In this document: positions 17,308 through 22,806 of the stretch, piece after piece
Layout: each line of letters begins with the position of its first letter
Position numbering within the stretch: position 1 is the stretch's first letter
Assembly (NCBI GenBank): GCA_958431945.1
Contig: CAUASQ010000011.1
Coordinates: 1-22,806 of the forward strand
Length of the DNA stretch: 22,806 nucleotides
Reading direction: 5' to 3'
Origin: an uncultured Collinsella sp.
GTDB lineage: Bacteria > Actinomycetota > Coriobacteriia > Coriobacteriales > Coriobacteriaceae
Made by a program: the position numbers and the translations under genes
Notes under the pieces: model-generated
Told to the model about the DNA's origin: nothing
What the model saw: the letters and a program-made list of their open reading frames with translations, nothing else
The model's database searches: none

Positions 17308-17991
17308 ATGGGCGATATGACTTTGGACCTGACACCCCGAGGTGCAGCTTCGATTGAGGCACTCGTCAACGGCCCCATTCAGACCAACAGCTACGCCGTG
17401 ATTTCGAATGACGAGTGCTTAATCGTCGATCCGGCGTGGGAGGGCGAGCGTCTTGTGGAGCATATCCGCACCGCGCACCCCGAGGTGCGCGTACTCGGCT
17501 CTGTCTGCACGCACGGTCATGCCGACCATGTTGGCGGGGTTGCCGGGGTTCGAGCTGTCGTTGGCGACAGCGCACTATATGAGTTGTGCGCTAAGGACGT
17601 GACGGTACCTCGCGCAAATATCGAGGAGCAGCGCGCCATGTGGGGTATCGAGACGCCCGATCCGGGCGAGCCGACGCGGCTGCTTGCCGAGGGCGATACG
17701 ATTGAATTGGGCGATATCTGCCTGCAGGTGATCGAGACGCCGGGGCATACGCCGGGCGGCATCGTCCTGTTCGCCGCGACCGAGCAGGGGAACATCGCCT
17801 TTGTGGGCGACACGCTTTTCCCGGGCAGCCACGGTCGTACCGATCTTTCCGGCGGTGACGAGGCGGCGATTATGCGCTCGCTCTCCAAACTTGCCAAGAC
17901 GCTTCCGCCCGATACCGTTTGCTTGACGGGCCATGGCGATTCGACCACGATGGCGCGCGAACTTATGCAGAATCCGTTTATGCAGATGTAG
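17308..17991 (+). CDS. MBL-fold metallo-hydrolase (glyoxalase II-like)
   Basis: A 227-residue metallo-beta-lactamase fold hydrolase. The dinuclear metal motif is TxHxHxDH in the form THGHADH (68-74), followed by the later ligands in ETPGHTPGG, FVGDTLF and LTGHGDS. This set and the short length match the glyoxalase II-like, stand-alone hydrolase group. The substrate is unknown and could be a thioester or a related small molecule. Cytoplasmic; no signal peptide. I chose ATG 17308 rather than ATG 17302, because AGGAGG (17294-17299) is 8 nt from the former and only 2 nt from the latter. It follows rel after a terminator and precedes fba, so it may have a promoter inside the end of rel; none is clear. 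Confidence 0.92.
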   Translation: MGDMTLDLTPRGAASIEALVNGPIQTNSYAVISNDECLIVDPAWEGERLVEHIRTAHPEVRVLGSVCTHGHADHVGGVAGVRAVVGDSALYELCAKDVTVPRANIEEQRAMWGIETPDPGEPTRLLAEGDTIELGDICLQVIETPGHTPGGIVLFAATEQGNIAFVGDTLFPGSHGRTDLSGGDEAAIMRSLSKLAKTLPPDTVCLTGHGDSTTMARELMQNPFMQM

Positions 17992-18136
17992 GCTCGAAGC
18001 CGTCTTTCGAACCACGAAGACCGCTCAATCGTCAAGCTATTTTCCCCAGTGGGTCGATTCTGTGGGGCAAACGGTCAAAAATTGTCCAATCGGATGGTAT
18101 TCGTGAACAAACGAACGTTTATGCTCGGGTATGTCG

Positions 18137-18145
18137 TGGTAAAAT
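18137..18145 (+). promoter_or_regulatory. Probable extended -10 promoter of fba
   Basis: TGGTAAAAT is an extended -10 element (TGn followed by TAAAAT), about 41 nt upstream of the aldolase start. The -35 region (about 18118-18123, TTTATG) is poor, as expected when an extended -10 is present. Confidence 0.5.
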
Positions 18146-18185
18146 CTCAGGCGTTATCGGAGCAACCTTACAGGAGGTTTCTTTT

Positions 18186-19052
18186 ATGCTCGTCAACGCA
18201 GCAGACATGCTCAAGAAGGCCGAGGCCGGCAAGTACGCTCTCGGTGCCTTCAACACCAACAACCTCGAGTGGACCCTGGCTATTCTCCAGGCCGCCGAGG
18301 AGGCCAAGTCTCCGCTGATCCTTCAGTGCACCGCTGGTGCCGCTAAGTGGATGGGCGGTTTCAAGGTCTGCGCCGACATGGTCAAGGCTGCCGTCGAGGC
18401 CACGGGCGTTACCGTCCCCGTCGCTCTTCACCTCGATCACGGTTCTTACGAGGACTGCTTCAAGTGCATCGAGGCCGGCTTCACGTCCATCATGTATGAC
18501 GGCTCTCACGAGGAGACCTTCCAGCTTAACCTCGACCGCACCAAGGAGCTCGTTGAGCTTGCCCACTCCAAGGGCATGTCCATCGAGGCCGAGGTCGGCG
18601 GCATCGGCGGCACCGAGGACGGCGTGACCTCCAACGGCGAGCTCGCTGACCCCGCTGAGTGCAAGCAGATTGCTGACCTGGGCGTCGACTTCCTCGCCTG
18701 CGGTATCGGCAACATCCACGGCGTGTATCCCGCCGACTGGGCTGGCCTTTCCTTCGAGCGTCTGGGCGAGATCAAGGCTCAGACCGGCGACCTGCCCCTC
18801 GTTCTGCACGGTGGTACCGGCATCCCCGAGGATCAGATCAAGAAGGCCATCTCCCTGGGTATCTCCAAGATCAACGTCAACACCGATCTGCAGCTCGTCT
18901 TCGCCAAGGGCGTTCGCGAGTATATCGAGGCTGGCAAGGATCAGCAGGGCAAGGGCTTTGACCCCCGCAAGCTCCTCAAGCCTGGTCGCGACAACATCGT
19001 TGCCCGCACCAAGGAGCTCATGGAGGAGTTTGGCTCCGTCAACAAGGCGTAA
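18186..19052 (+). CDS. fba: Class II fructose-bisphosphate aldolase
   Basis: Glycolytic and gluconeogenic enzyme that cleaves fructose 1,6-bisphosphate to dihydroxyacetone phosphate and glyceraldehyde 3-phosphate; zinc-dependent, cytoplasmic. The 288 residues match the class IIB length. Visible motifs are GAFNTNN near residue 20, HLDHGS with catalytic Asp84 and zinc ligand His85, IEAEVGGIGG, zinc ligand His178 in GNIHGVYP, and His208 in VLHGGTGIP. The phosphate-binding INVNTDLQ follows. ATG 18186 is supported by AGGAGG at 18172-18177. Codon use is strongly biased to GAG, AAG, CTC and ATC, as for a highly expressed gene. It is monocistronic, with its own promoter and a long 3' hairpin. Tagatose-bisphosphate aldolase is a less likely alternative. 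Confidence 0.96.
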   Translation: MLVNAADMLKKAEAGKYALGAFNTNNLEWTLAILQAAEEAKSPLILQCTAGAAKWMGGFKVCADMVKAAVEATGVTVPVALHLDHGSYEDCFKCIEAGFTSIMYDGSHEETFQLNLDRTKELVELAHSKGMSIEAEVGGIGGTEDGVTSNGELADPAECKQIADLGVDFLACGIGNIHGVYPADWAGLSFERLGEIKAQTGDLPLVLHGGTGIPEDQIKKAISLGISKINVNTDLQLVFAKGVREYIEAGKDQQGKGFDPRKLLKPGRDNIVARTKELMEEFGSVNKA

Positions 19053-19073
19053 GTAGCGGTTTAACTTCCCGCC

Positions 19074-19170
19074 GGAGGCCCCGTTCACCCTACGCTTTTC
19101 CCTTGCACTCACCTGGCTTTGCCAGAAGTCGCGCAATGGGAAAAGCTCCGGGTGAACGGGGCCTCCTTTG
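19074..19170. terminator. Very long, nearly perfect hairpin downstream of fba
   Basis: An outer perfect 17-bp stem pairs 19074-19090 with 19150-19166. An inner stem GCTTTTCCC...TTGC (19094-19106) pairs with 19133-19146 with one bulged base. The apex is CTGGC-TTT-GCCAG (19113-19125). A T-rich tail follows (CTTTGTT). Together they make one 93-nt rod. It can end transcription from either direction and would protect the 3' end of the aldolase mRNA. It is much longer than an ordinary terminator. Confidence 0.8.
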
Positions 19171-19243
19171 TTAACTCGCTACAGGGTTACTGGGCTGAAT
19201 TCATTTTTAGAGGTACCGTTTATCGGTGTTGAGGGTTCCTTTA

Positions 19244-19272
19244 TTGGGGCTTTCTTTTTATCTCGCTACAAT
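19244..19272 (+). promoter_or_regulatory. Promoter of the transglutaminase-like gene
   Basis: TTGGGG (19244-19249), a 17-nt spacer and TACAAT (19267-19272) form a plausible housekeeping promoter. Transcription would start near 19279. This lies downstream of the in-frame ATG at 19271 and thus rules that ATG out as the start. Confidence 0.6.
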
Positions 19273-19306
19273 GGACTTCAAGAGTTCTAATGACTTGGAG
19301 TTTGGT

Positions 19307-20740
19307 ATGGCTGTTATTAATGTGCTGCCTTCGGATGGGAAGGTTATTGACGAGGGTCCTGTTGGTTGCTCTGTTGATGTTTGCAATGATGACTTCCGTT
19401 TTCTAGATGTTGGCTTGCCACCCGAGATTCTGCGTTTAAAGGACGCGGGGTATCTTTCGCAGGCTATTGAGGCTTGCGACCGCCTACTTGCCCAAGATCC
19501 CGATCCCTCGCTTGCTGCCTGCGTTCGTGCCGAGCGGTATCGCATGCTTGAGACGCCGCTTCATTTTTCGGTGTCGCGCGATCGAGCTATTGCGATGATT
19601 CGCGAGGAGTGGCCTGAGTTTACCGAGGAGCAGTTTGACGATCTGATTGACCGTAAGCGTATTGACTGGCGCTTTATCGATGGCGAGCTGTTCGTTCTCG
19701 ACAACTTCCTCGATTCGCTTCGCGTATATCCCAAAGAGGTCCCCGGCATGCGTCCCGATTCTACGGACGGAATAGCACTGCGCGACGAGATGCTCAAGGA
19801 GATGGAGTCACAAAACGGATTGGCTCGCGTCATTACGCTTAAAGCGTCCGTGTCTGTCCCCGGCGCTCTGGAGGGGGAGACCGTTTGCGCTTGGCTTCCC
19901 GTCGCGGCTGCCTGCCGTCAGCAGTCTCGGGTCGAGATTCTCGACATGACGCCGGAGGGTGCTGTTGCTCCCGCGAACGCTTCGGCGCGTACCGCCTCGT
20001 GGTCTTCTTCGAGTGAGCGCTCATTCTCGGTGACTTATCGTTATCACATCGATGCTGCTTATTGTGATGTCTACGGTGGCACACTTCCGGTTCATCCGCG
20101 TATGGACGCGCCTCTGCCCGAGGATATTTCCGAGGACCGTCCGCACATTGCATTCACGCCGTATCTGCAGCAGCTGACGGCCGGTGTTGTTGACGGACTC
20201 GAGGATCCGCTCGATCGCGCTCGTGCTATCTATGATTATCTGACGCAGCATATCGACTATCGCTATCAGCCGCCGTACTTGCTTTTGGGATCTATTGCCG
20301 ATGACTGCGCGCATTCGCTCCGCGGCGATTGCGGCGTTATGGCGCTCACGTTTATCACCATGTGCCGTATCGCGGGCGTGCCTGCCCGTTGGCAGAGCGG
20401 CCTGTACGTTGCGCCCGATTCGGTGGGGTCGCACGACTGGGCAGAGTTCTATACGCCGCAGACCGGTTGGCTCAACGCCGACGTGTCATTTGGATCTTCT
20501 GCTCACAGGATGGGGGAGGAGTGGCGCCGCCGTCACTACTTTGGCAATCTCGACCCATGGCGTATGGTGGCCAACAATCGATTCCAGGCAGAGTTTGAGC
20601 CCTCTTTCGACGGCATGCGCGAGGACCCTTACGATAACCAGATGGGTGAGGCTTCGGTCGACGGTCGCGGATGCCGTCAGCGCGAGATGCTACGCACGGT
20701 CGAACTCATCGAAATGCTCGAAGTTCCATTTTCGGACTAA
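19307..20740 (+). CDS. Transglutaminase-like domain protein
   Basis: A 477-residue protein with a C-terminal transglutaminase-like (papain-fold) domain. The triad is visible: Cys342 in RGDCGVMALTF, His376 in SHDWAEFY and Asp392 in LNADVSFG. In bacteria such domains usually act as cysteine proteases, peptide hydrolases or cross-linkers. No signal peptide or membrane segment is seen, so it is probably cytoplasmic. The first 200 residues hold a helical region with possible TPR-like character (SQAIEACDRLLAQDP) and an acidic linker. Residues 180-290 form a beta-rich domain, as seen ahead of such domains in similar proteins. The start is ATG 19307 with GGAG 6 nt upstream and the promoter at 19244-19272. 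The function is not known. GC content is slightly below that of its neighbours. Confidence 0.88.
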   Translation: MAVINVLPSDGKVIDEGPVGCSVDVCNDDFRFLDVGLPPEILRLKDAGYLSQAIEACDRLLAQDPDPSLAACVRAERYRMLETPLHFSVSRDRAIAMIREEWPEFTEEQFDDLIDRKRIDWRFIDGELFVLDNFLDSLRVYPKEVPGMRPDSTDGIALRDEMLKEMESQNGLARVITLKASVSVPGALEGETVCAWLPVAAACRQQSRVEILDMTPEGAVAPANASARTASWSSSSERSFSVTYRYHIDAAYCDVYGGTLPVHPRMDAPLPEDISEDRPHIAFTPYLQQLTAGVVDGLEDPLDRARAIYDYLTQHIDYRYQPPYLLLGSIADDCAHSLRGDCGVMALTFITMCRIAGVPARWQSGLYVAPDSVGSHDWAEFYTPQTGWLNADVSFGSSAHRMGEEWRRRHYFGNLDPWRMVANNRFQAEFEPSFDGMREDPYDNQMGEASVDGRGCRQREMLRTVELIEMLEVPFSD

Positions 20741-20779
20741 TCAACAGAAAGCTGTGATAAACTAACTCAGGCATTACGT

Positions 20780-20866
20780 GCCCGAGTGGCGGAATTGGCA
20801 GACGCAGTGGACTCAAAATCCACCGTTGGCAACAACGTGCGAGTTCGAGTCTCGCCTCGGGCACCA
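20780..20866 (+). tRNA. tRNA-Leu (anticodon CAA)
   Basis: An 87-nt tRNA with CCA encoded. The acceptor stem GCCCGAG pairs with CTCGGGC (20856-20862), discriminator A. The anticodon stem GTGGA/TCCAC encloses the loop CTCAAAA, giving anticodon CAA for the UUG codon. A long variable arm (CGTTG...CAACG) marks it as class II, and the T-arm has GTTCGAGTC. The gene begins 39 nt after the preceding stop codon. Confidence 0.97.
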
Positions 20867-21095
20867 AACATGCAAGTGAGCGTTCAAGGGGGTCAAGGCC
20901 CCCTTTTTCGTGCCGAACTCGCGTGAGCGCGCGGAGCGTTAAGCAAACAGGCCAGCGGCCTGTTTGTAGCGGAGCGTGGCGAGGGCGCTGTGCGCCCGAA
21001 GCCCGGGGCTTCGCGAAGCGAAGGCCCTTCGAGTCTCGCCTCGGGCACCATACATGCAAGTGAGCGTTCAAGAGGGTCAAGGCCCCTTTTTCGTG
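20844..21095 (+). repeat. Direct repeat of tRNA-Leu 3' end plus terminator (att-like or deleted tandem copy)
   Basis: The 69-nt segment 20844-20912 (T-loop, acceptor 3' strand, CCA, spacer and terminator) recurs as 68 nt at 21028-21095. It has two substitutions and one lost C. The 115 nt between them contain several palindromes: a 10-bp stem with a 3-nt loop at 20944-20966, GGGCGC/GCGCCC at 20983-20997, and GAAGCCC/GGGCTTC at 20998-21012. No protein-coding capacity is seen. The second copy cannot make a tRNA. Confidence 0.85.
20886..20908 (+). terminator. Terminator of tRNA-Leu
   Basis: AAGGGGG (20886-20892) pairs with CCCCCTT (20899-20905) and is followed by TTTTT, 20 nt after the tRNA end. 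A weaker, mutated copy is found at 21071-21091. Confidence 0.85.
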
Positions 21096-21101
21096 TACGT
21101 A

Positions 21102-21130
21102 ATGTGATAACGCGCTGTACGTGTTATTAT
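21102..21130 (+). promoter_or_regulatory. Possible promoter of the infC operon
   Basis: TATTAT at 21125-21130 could be the -10 box, with the poor -35 match ATGTGA at 21102-21107 and a 17-nt spacer. It would start the transcript just before the structured leader. Confidence 0.35.
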
Positions 21131-21158
21131 TCGCAAGGCGTTGTTCCCGCAATGCCCT

Positions 21159-21294
21159 AAAGAGGAACCCGAGGGTTCCCACCTTTTGGCGCCAATGAGC
21201 AGCTGACTGGTCATACAACTTAGATTACCTTCCTCAAATCGAGGAAGTCTATGTGTACGACCTGGTTGCTGAGAAGCGCCGGGTTATTTTTTTT
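21159..21294 (+). promoter_or_regulatory. Structured leader of infC-rpmI-rplT with an attenuator terminator
   Basis: Three stems are seen. GGAACC-CGAG-GGTTCC is at 21164-21179. CTTCCTC/GAGGAAG is at 21229-21247. The terminator stem pairs 21259-21270 with 21275-21285 (loop GAGA, one bulge, wobbles) and is followed by eight T (21287-21294). The terminator ends only 7 nt before the GGAGGT site of infC. TTCCTC (21230-21235) can pair with GAGGAA at either 21162-21167 or 21241-21246, giving two exclusive folds. By analogy with L20-controlled leaders of other bacteria, ribosomal protein L20 is the likely regulator; that is inference. Confidence 0.65.
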
Positions 21295-21298
21295 ATGA
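21251..21298 (+). CDS. Possible 15-codon leader ORF inside the infC attenuator
   Basis: ATG 21251 follows GAGGAAG at close spacing and runs 15 codons (MCTTWLLRSAGLFFL) to TGA at 21296-21298. The whole terminator hairpin and T run lie within it. A ribosome translating it would melt the terminator. It may equally be a chance ORF. Confidence 0.25.
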   Translation: MCTTWLLRSAGLFFL

Positions 21299-21313
21299 AT
21301 GGAGGTAGGGAAA

Positions 21314-21868
21314 ATAGCTAAGTCTGATGACACCCGCATCAACGACGAGATCACTGCATCTTCGTGCCGTTTGATTGGCGTCGATGGCTCTCAGCTCGGC
21401 CTGTTCGCCATCCGCGATGCCCAGCGCGTCGCCGACGATCAGGGTCTCGACCTGGTCGAGATCGCTCCCAACGCGGAGCCGCCGGTCTGCAAGGTCATGG
21501 ACTACGGTAAGTTCAAGTACCAGCAGGCCATGAAGGCCAAGGCTGCTCGTAAGAACCAGTCCAAGGTCGAGGTCAAGGAAATGAAGTTCCGACCCAAGAT
21601 CGACGTTGGCGACTACGAGACCAAGAAGGGCCACGTTCTGCGTTTCCTCAAGAAGGGCGCACGCGTTAAGATCACCATCATGTTCCGCGGCCGTGAGATG
21701 GCTCACCCGGAGCAGGGCCTTAACGTTCTCGAGCGTCTCGCCGAGGATCTCAAGCCTTATGCTACGGTCGAGTCCAAGCCTAAGATGGAAGGCCGTAACA
21801 TGCTTATGCTGCTCGCCCCGATTAAGGGCGCCTTCGATGAGGATAAAGCGGCAAGCGATACTAAGTAA
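21314..21868 (+). CDS. infC: Translation initiation factor IF-3
   Basis: Binds the 30S subunit, prevents premature 50S joining and checks start-codon and initiator-tRNA fidelity. The family N-terminal RINDEI...LIGVDG motif, DLVEIAPNAEPPVCKVMDYGK, the basic linker and the C-terminal KEMKFRP and FRGREMAHP blocks are all present. Annotated from AUA 21314 (184 residues), because GGAGGT (21301-21306) is 7 nt upstream, the ideal distance, and the protein then starts close to RIND as in relatives. The in-frame ATG 21299 (189 residues) lies upstream of that site and has no binding site of its own. It is the first gene of the IF3-L35-L20 operon. Confidence 0.95.
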   Translation: MAKSDDTRINDEITASSCRLIGVDGSQLGLFAIRDAQRVADDQGLDLVEIAPNAEPPVCKVMDYGKFKYQQAMKAKAARKNQSKVEVKEMKFRPKIDVGDYETKKGHVLRFLKKGARVKITIMFRGREMAHPEQGLNVLERLAEDLKPYATVESKPKMEGRNMLMLLAPIKGAFDEDKAASDTK

Positions 21869-21900
21869 CTAGTGTTCTGTAACCGATTAAGGAGTATTTC

Positions 21901-22092
21901 ATGCCTAAGATGAAGTCCCACAGCGGCACCAAGAAGCGTTTCCGCAAGACTGGTACCGGCAAGCTTATGCGCGCCAAGGCTTTCAAGAGCCACATCCTGA
22001 GCAAGAAGTCCACCAAGCGTAAGCGTGGCTTCCGTCAGGAGACCGAGATTGCCGCTGCCGACCGCAAGGTCATCAAGTCGCGTCTCGCCTAA
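21901..22092 (+). CDS. rpmI: 50S ribosomal protein L35
   Basis: A 63-residue, strongly basic protein of the large ribosomal subunit. The family start MPKMKSHSGTKKRF and the HILSKKS segment are clear. AAGGAG lies 7 nt before ATG 21901. It is placed between infC and rplT, the usual order in bacteria, so it is co-transcribed and probably under the same leader control. Confidence 0.97.
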   Translation: MPKMKSHSGTKKRFRKTGTGKLMRAKAFKSHILSKKSTKRKRGFRQETEIAAADRKVIKSRLA

Positions 22093-22138
22093 GTTCGCGT
22101 TCCCGTTTTTCGTTTTACCGTCTAGGAGTTGATAGAAC

Positions 22139-22498
22139 ATGGCACGTATTAAGCGCGCTGTTGCCGCCAAGAAGAAGCGCCGTACCGTTATGCACCGTGC
22201 GAAGGGTTACTACGGTGCCGCTTCGCGTACTTACAAGCATGCTAAAGAGCAGGTCCAGCACTCCCTGCAGTATCAGTATCGTGATCGCCGCAACAAGAAG
22301 CGCGAGATCCGTTCTCTTTGGATCACTCGTATCAACGCTGCTGCTCGCCTGAACGACATCTCTTACTCTCAGTTCATGCACGGCCTGAAGGTTGCCGGCA
22401 TCGAGCTCGACCGCAAGGTCCTGGCTCAGATGGCTTACGAGGACATCGAGTCCTTCAACGAGCTGGCTACCATCGCCAAGAAGGCTCTCGAGGCCTAA
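22139..22498 (+). CDS. rplT: 50S ribosomal protein L20
   Basis: A 119-residue basic protein that binds 23S rRNA early in large-subunit assembly and, in several bacteria, represses its own operon by binding the leader RNA. The start MARIKRAVAAKKKRR, the AKGYYGAASRTYK block and the SYSQFMHGL segment are diagnostic. TAGGAG precedes ATG 22139. It is the last gene of the operon, closed by the terminator at 22519-22555. Confidence 0.97.
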   Translation: MARIKRAVAAKKKRRTVMHRAKGYYGAASRTYKHAKEQVQHSLQYQYRDRRNKKREIRSLWITRINAAARLNDISYSQFMHGLKVAGIELDRKVLAQMAYEDIESFNELATIAKKALEA

Positions 22499-22518
22499 TA
22501 GATTCTCTTGAATCGCTA

Positions 22519-22555
22519 GGGGAGTGTCGCGTTGTGCGCGGCGCTCCCTCTTTTT
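22519..22555 (+). terminator. Terminator of the infC-rpmI-rplT operon
   Basis: A 12-bp stem (22520-22531 with 22537-22548, two G-T wobbles) has loop TTGTG and is followed by TCTTTTT. A smaller hairpin GATTC/GAATC (22501-22514) comes just before it. Confidence 0.85.
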
Positions 22556-22601
22556 ATCTGAAGCGCGGTTTACATTGCTAAAAGCGCGGGTAGATAAACA
22601 C

Positions 22602-22806
22602 TTACAGGTGACCGATCTCTATATATTCCTGAACCAAAGGGTCATCATCTGATACGTGCGGAAGATCAGCACCAGTCTTTCTATTACCTATAGAAAGCAA
22701 TATGTTGTGTAGGACTTGTGAAGAGTGGAATTGACGTCCCACAGAGCTTCGCGGTCTGGCAATATATCTCCTTGCCGCGCGGCCCGGTCGGACCGGATCA
22801 GCCGCC
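22602..22806 (-). CDS. Possible 3' end of a minus-strand gene (runs off right edge)
   Basis: This minus-strand frame is open for 67 codons from the window edge to TAA at 22602-22604. The tail reads ...SIGNRKTGADLPH...YIEIGHL and looks protein-like, but I do not recognise it. No start codon context is available. The segment is clearly lower in GC than the rest of the window, which may mark a horizontally acquired gene. Downstream of the stop, AAGCGCGG occurs twice (22561-22568 and 22582-22589). It could also be non-coding. Confidence 0.35.
   Translation of the reverse strand, partial: AADPVRPGRAARRYIARPRSSVGRQFHSSQVLHNILLSIGNRKTGADLPHVSDDDPLVQEYIEIGHL

Noticed and set aside
17919..18185. Upstream extension of the aldolase frame
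   Set aside because: It overlaps the MBL gene and the promoter; ATG 18186 has a perfect AGGAGG and matches the family start.
19271..19306. ATG 19271 as start of the transglutaminase-like gene
   Set aside because: It overlaps the -10 box of the best promoter and has no ribosome binding site; ATG 19307 has GGAG at good spacing.
20706..21218. Minus-strand ORF of 170 codons across the tRNA region
   Set aside because: It reads through the antisense of tRNA-Leu and its duplicated 3' end. Such tRNA-antisense frames are a well-known source of false proteins.

Overview
The window is about 22.8 kb of high-GC, densely packed bacterial chromosome. Codon use, the 'GAGG/GGGGG' ribosome binding sites and the gene content suggest a Coriobacteriia gut actinobacterium, most likely Collinsella or a close relative. 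This is an inference from reading; no database search was run. Most of it is ordinary core and metabolic DNA. No phage, CRISPR array or insertion sequence is visible.

Layout, left to right. (1) 1-446: the 3' end of an unrecognised gene. (2) 446-690: a degenerate 62-nt tandem repeat with a covarying stem, then a terminator hairpin. (3) 718-2061, minus strand: homoserine dehydrogenase (hom). (4) 2312-8610, plus strand: a complete branched-chain amino acid type ABC importer, with two tandem paralogous lipoprotein binding proteins, then livH, livM, livG and livF, closed by a strong terminator. (5) 8774-10255: CutC-family protein and a GalT/HIT-like (DUF4931-like) protein in a two-gene operon. (6) 10283-11281, minus strand: a bile acid:sodium symporter (SBF) family transporter. 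(7) 11556-17219: a RecJ exonuclease fused to a RecQ-like helicase, followed 15 nt later by the bifunctional (p)ppGpp enzyme Rel. (8) 17308-17991: MBL-fold hydrolase. (9) 18186-19052: class II fructose-bisphosphate aldolase, followed by a 93-nt long hairpin. (10) 19307-20740: transglutaminase-like protein with its own promoter. (11) 20780-20866: tRNA-Leu(CAA), whose 3' end and terminator are duplicated about 180 nt downstream. (12) 21100-22498: the infC-rpmI-rplT operon (IF-3, L35, L20) with a structured attenuator-type leader. (13) 22556-22806: lower-GC sequence that may hold the 3' end of a minus-strand gene.

The aspartate-family enzyme and the amino-acid importer are divergently arranged and share an intergenic region. 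Rel, the stringent-response enzyme, sits in a repair-gene operon. The most notable points are the natural RecJ-RecQ-like fusion, the infC leader (terminator, alternative pairing, probable AUA start codon), the 62-nt repeat with compensatory base changes, and the tRNA 3'-end duplication. None amounts to a clearly new multi-gene system.
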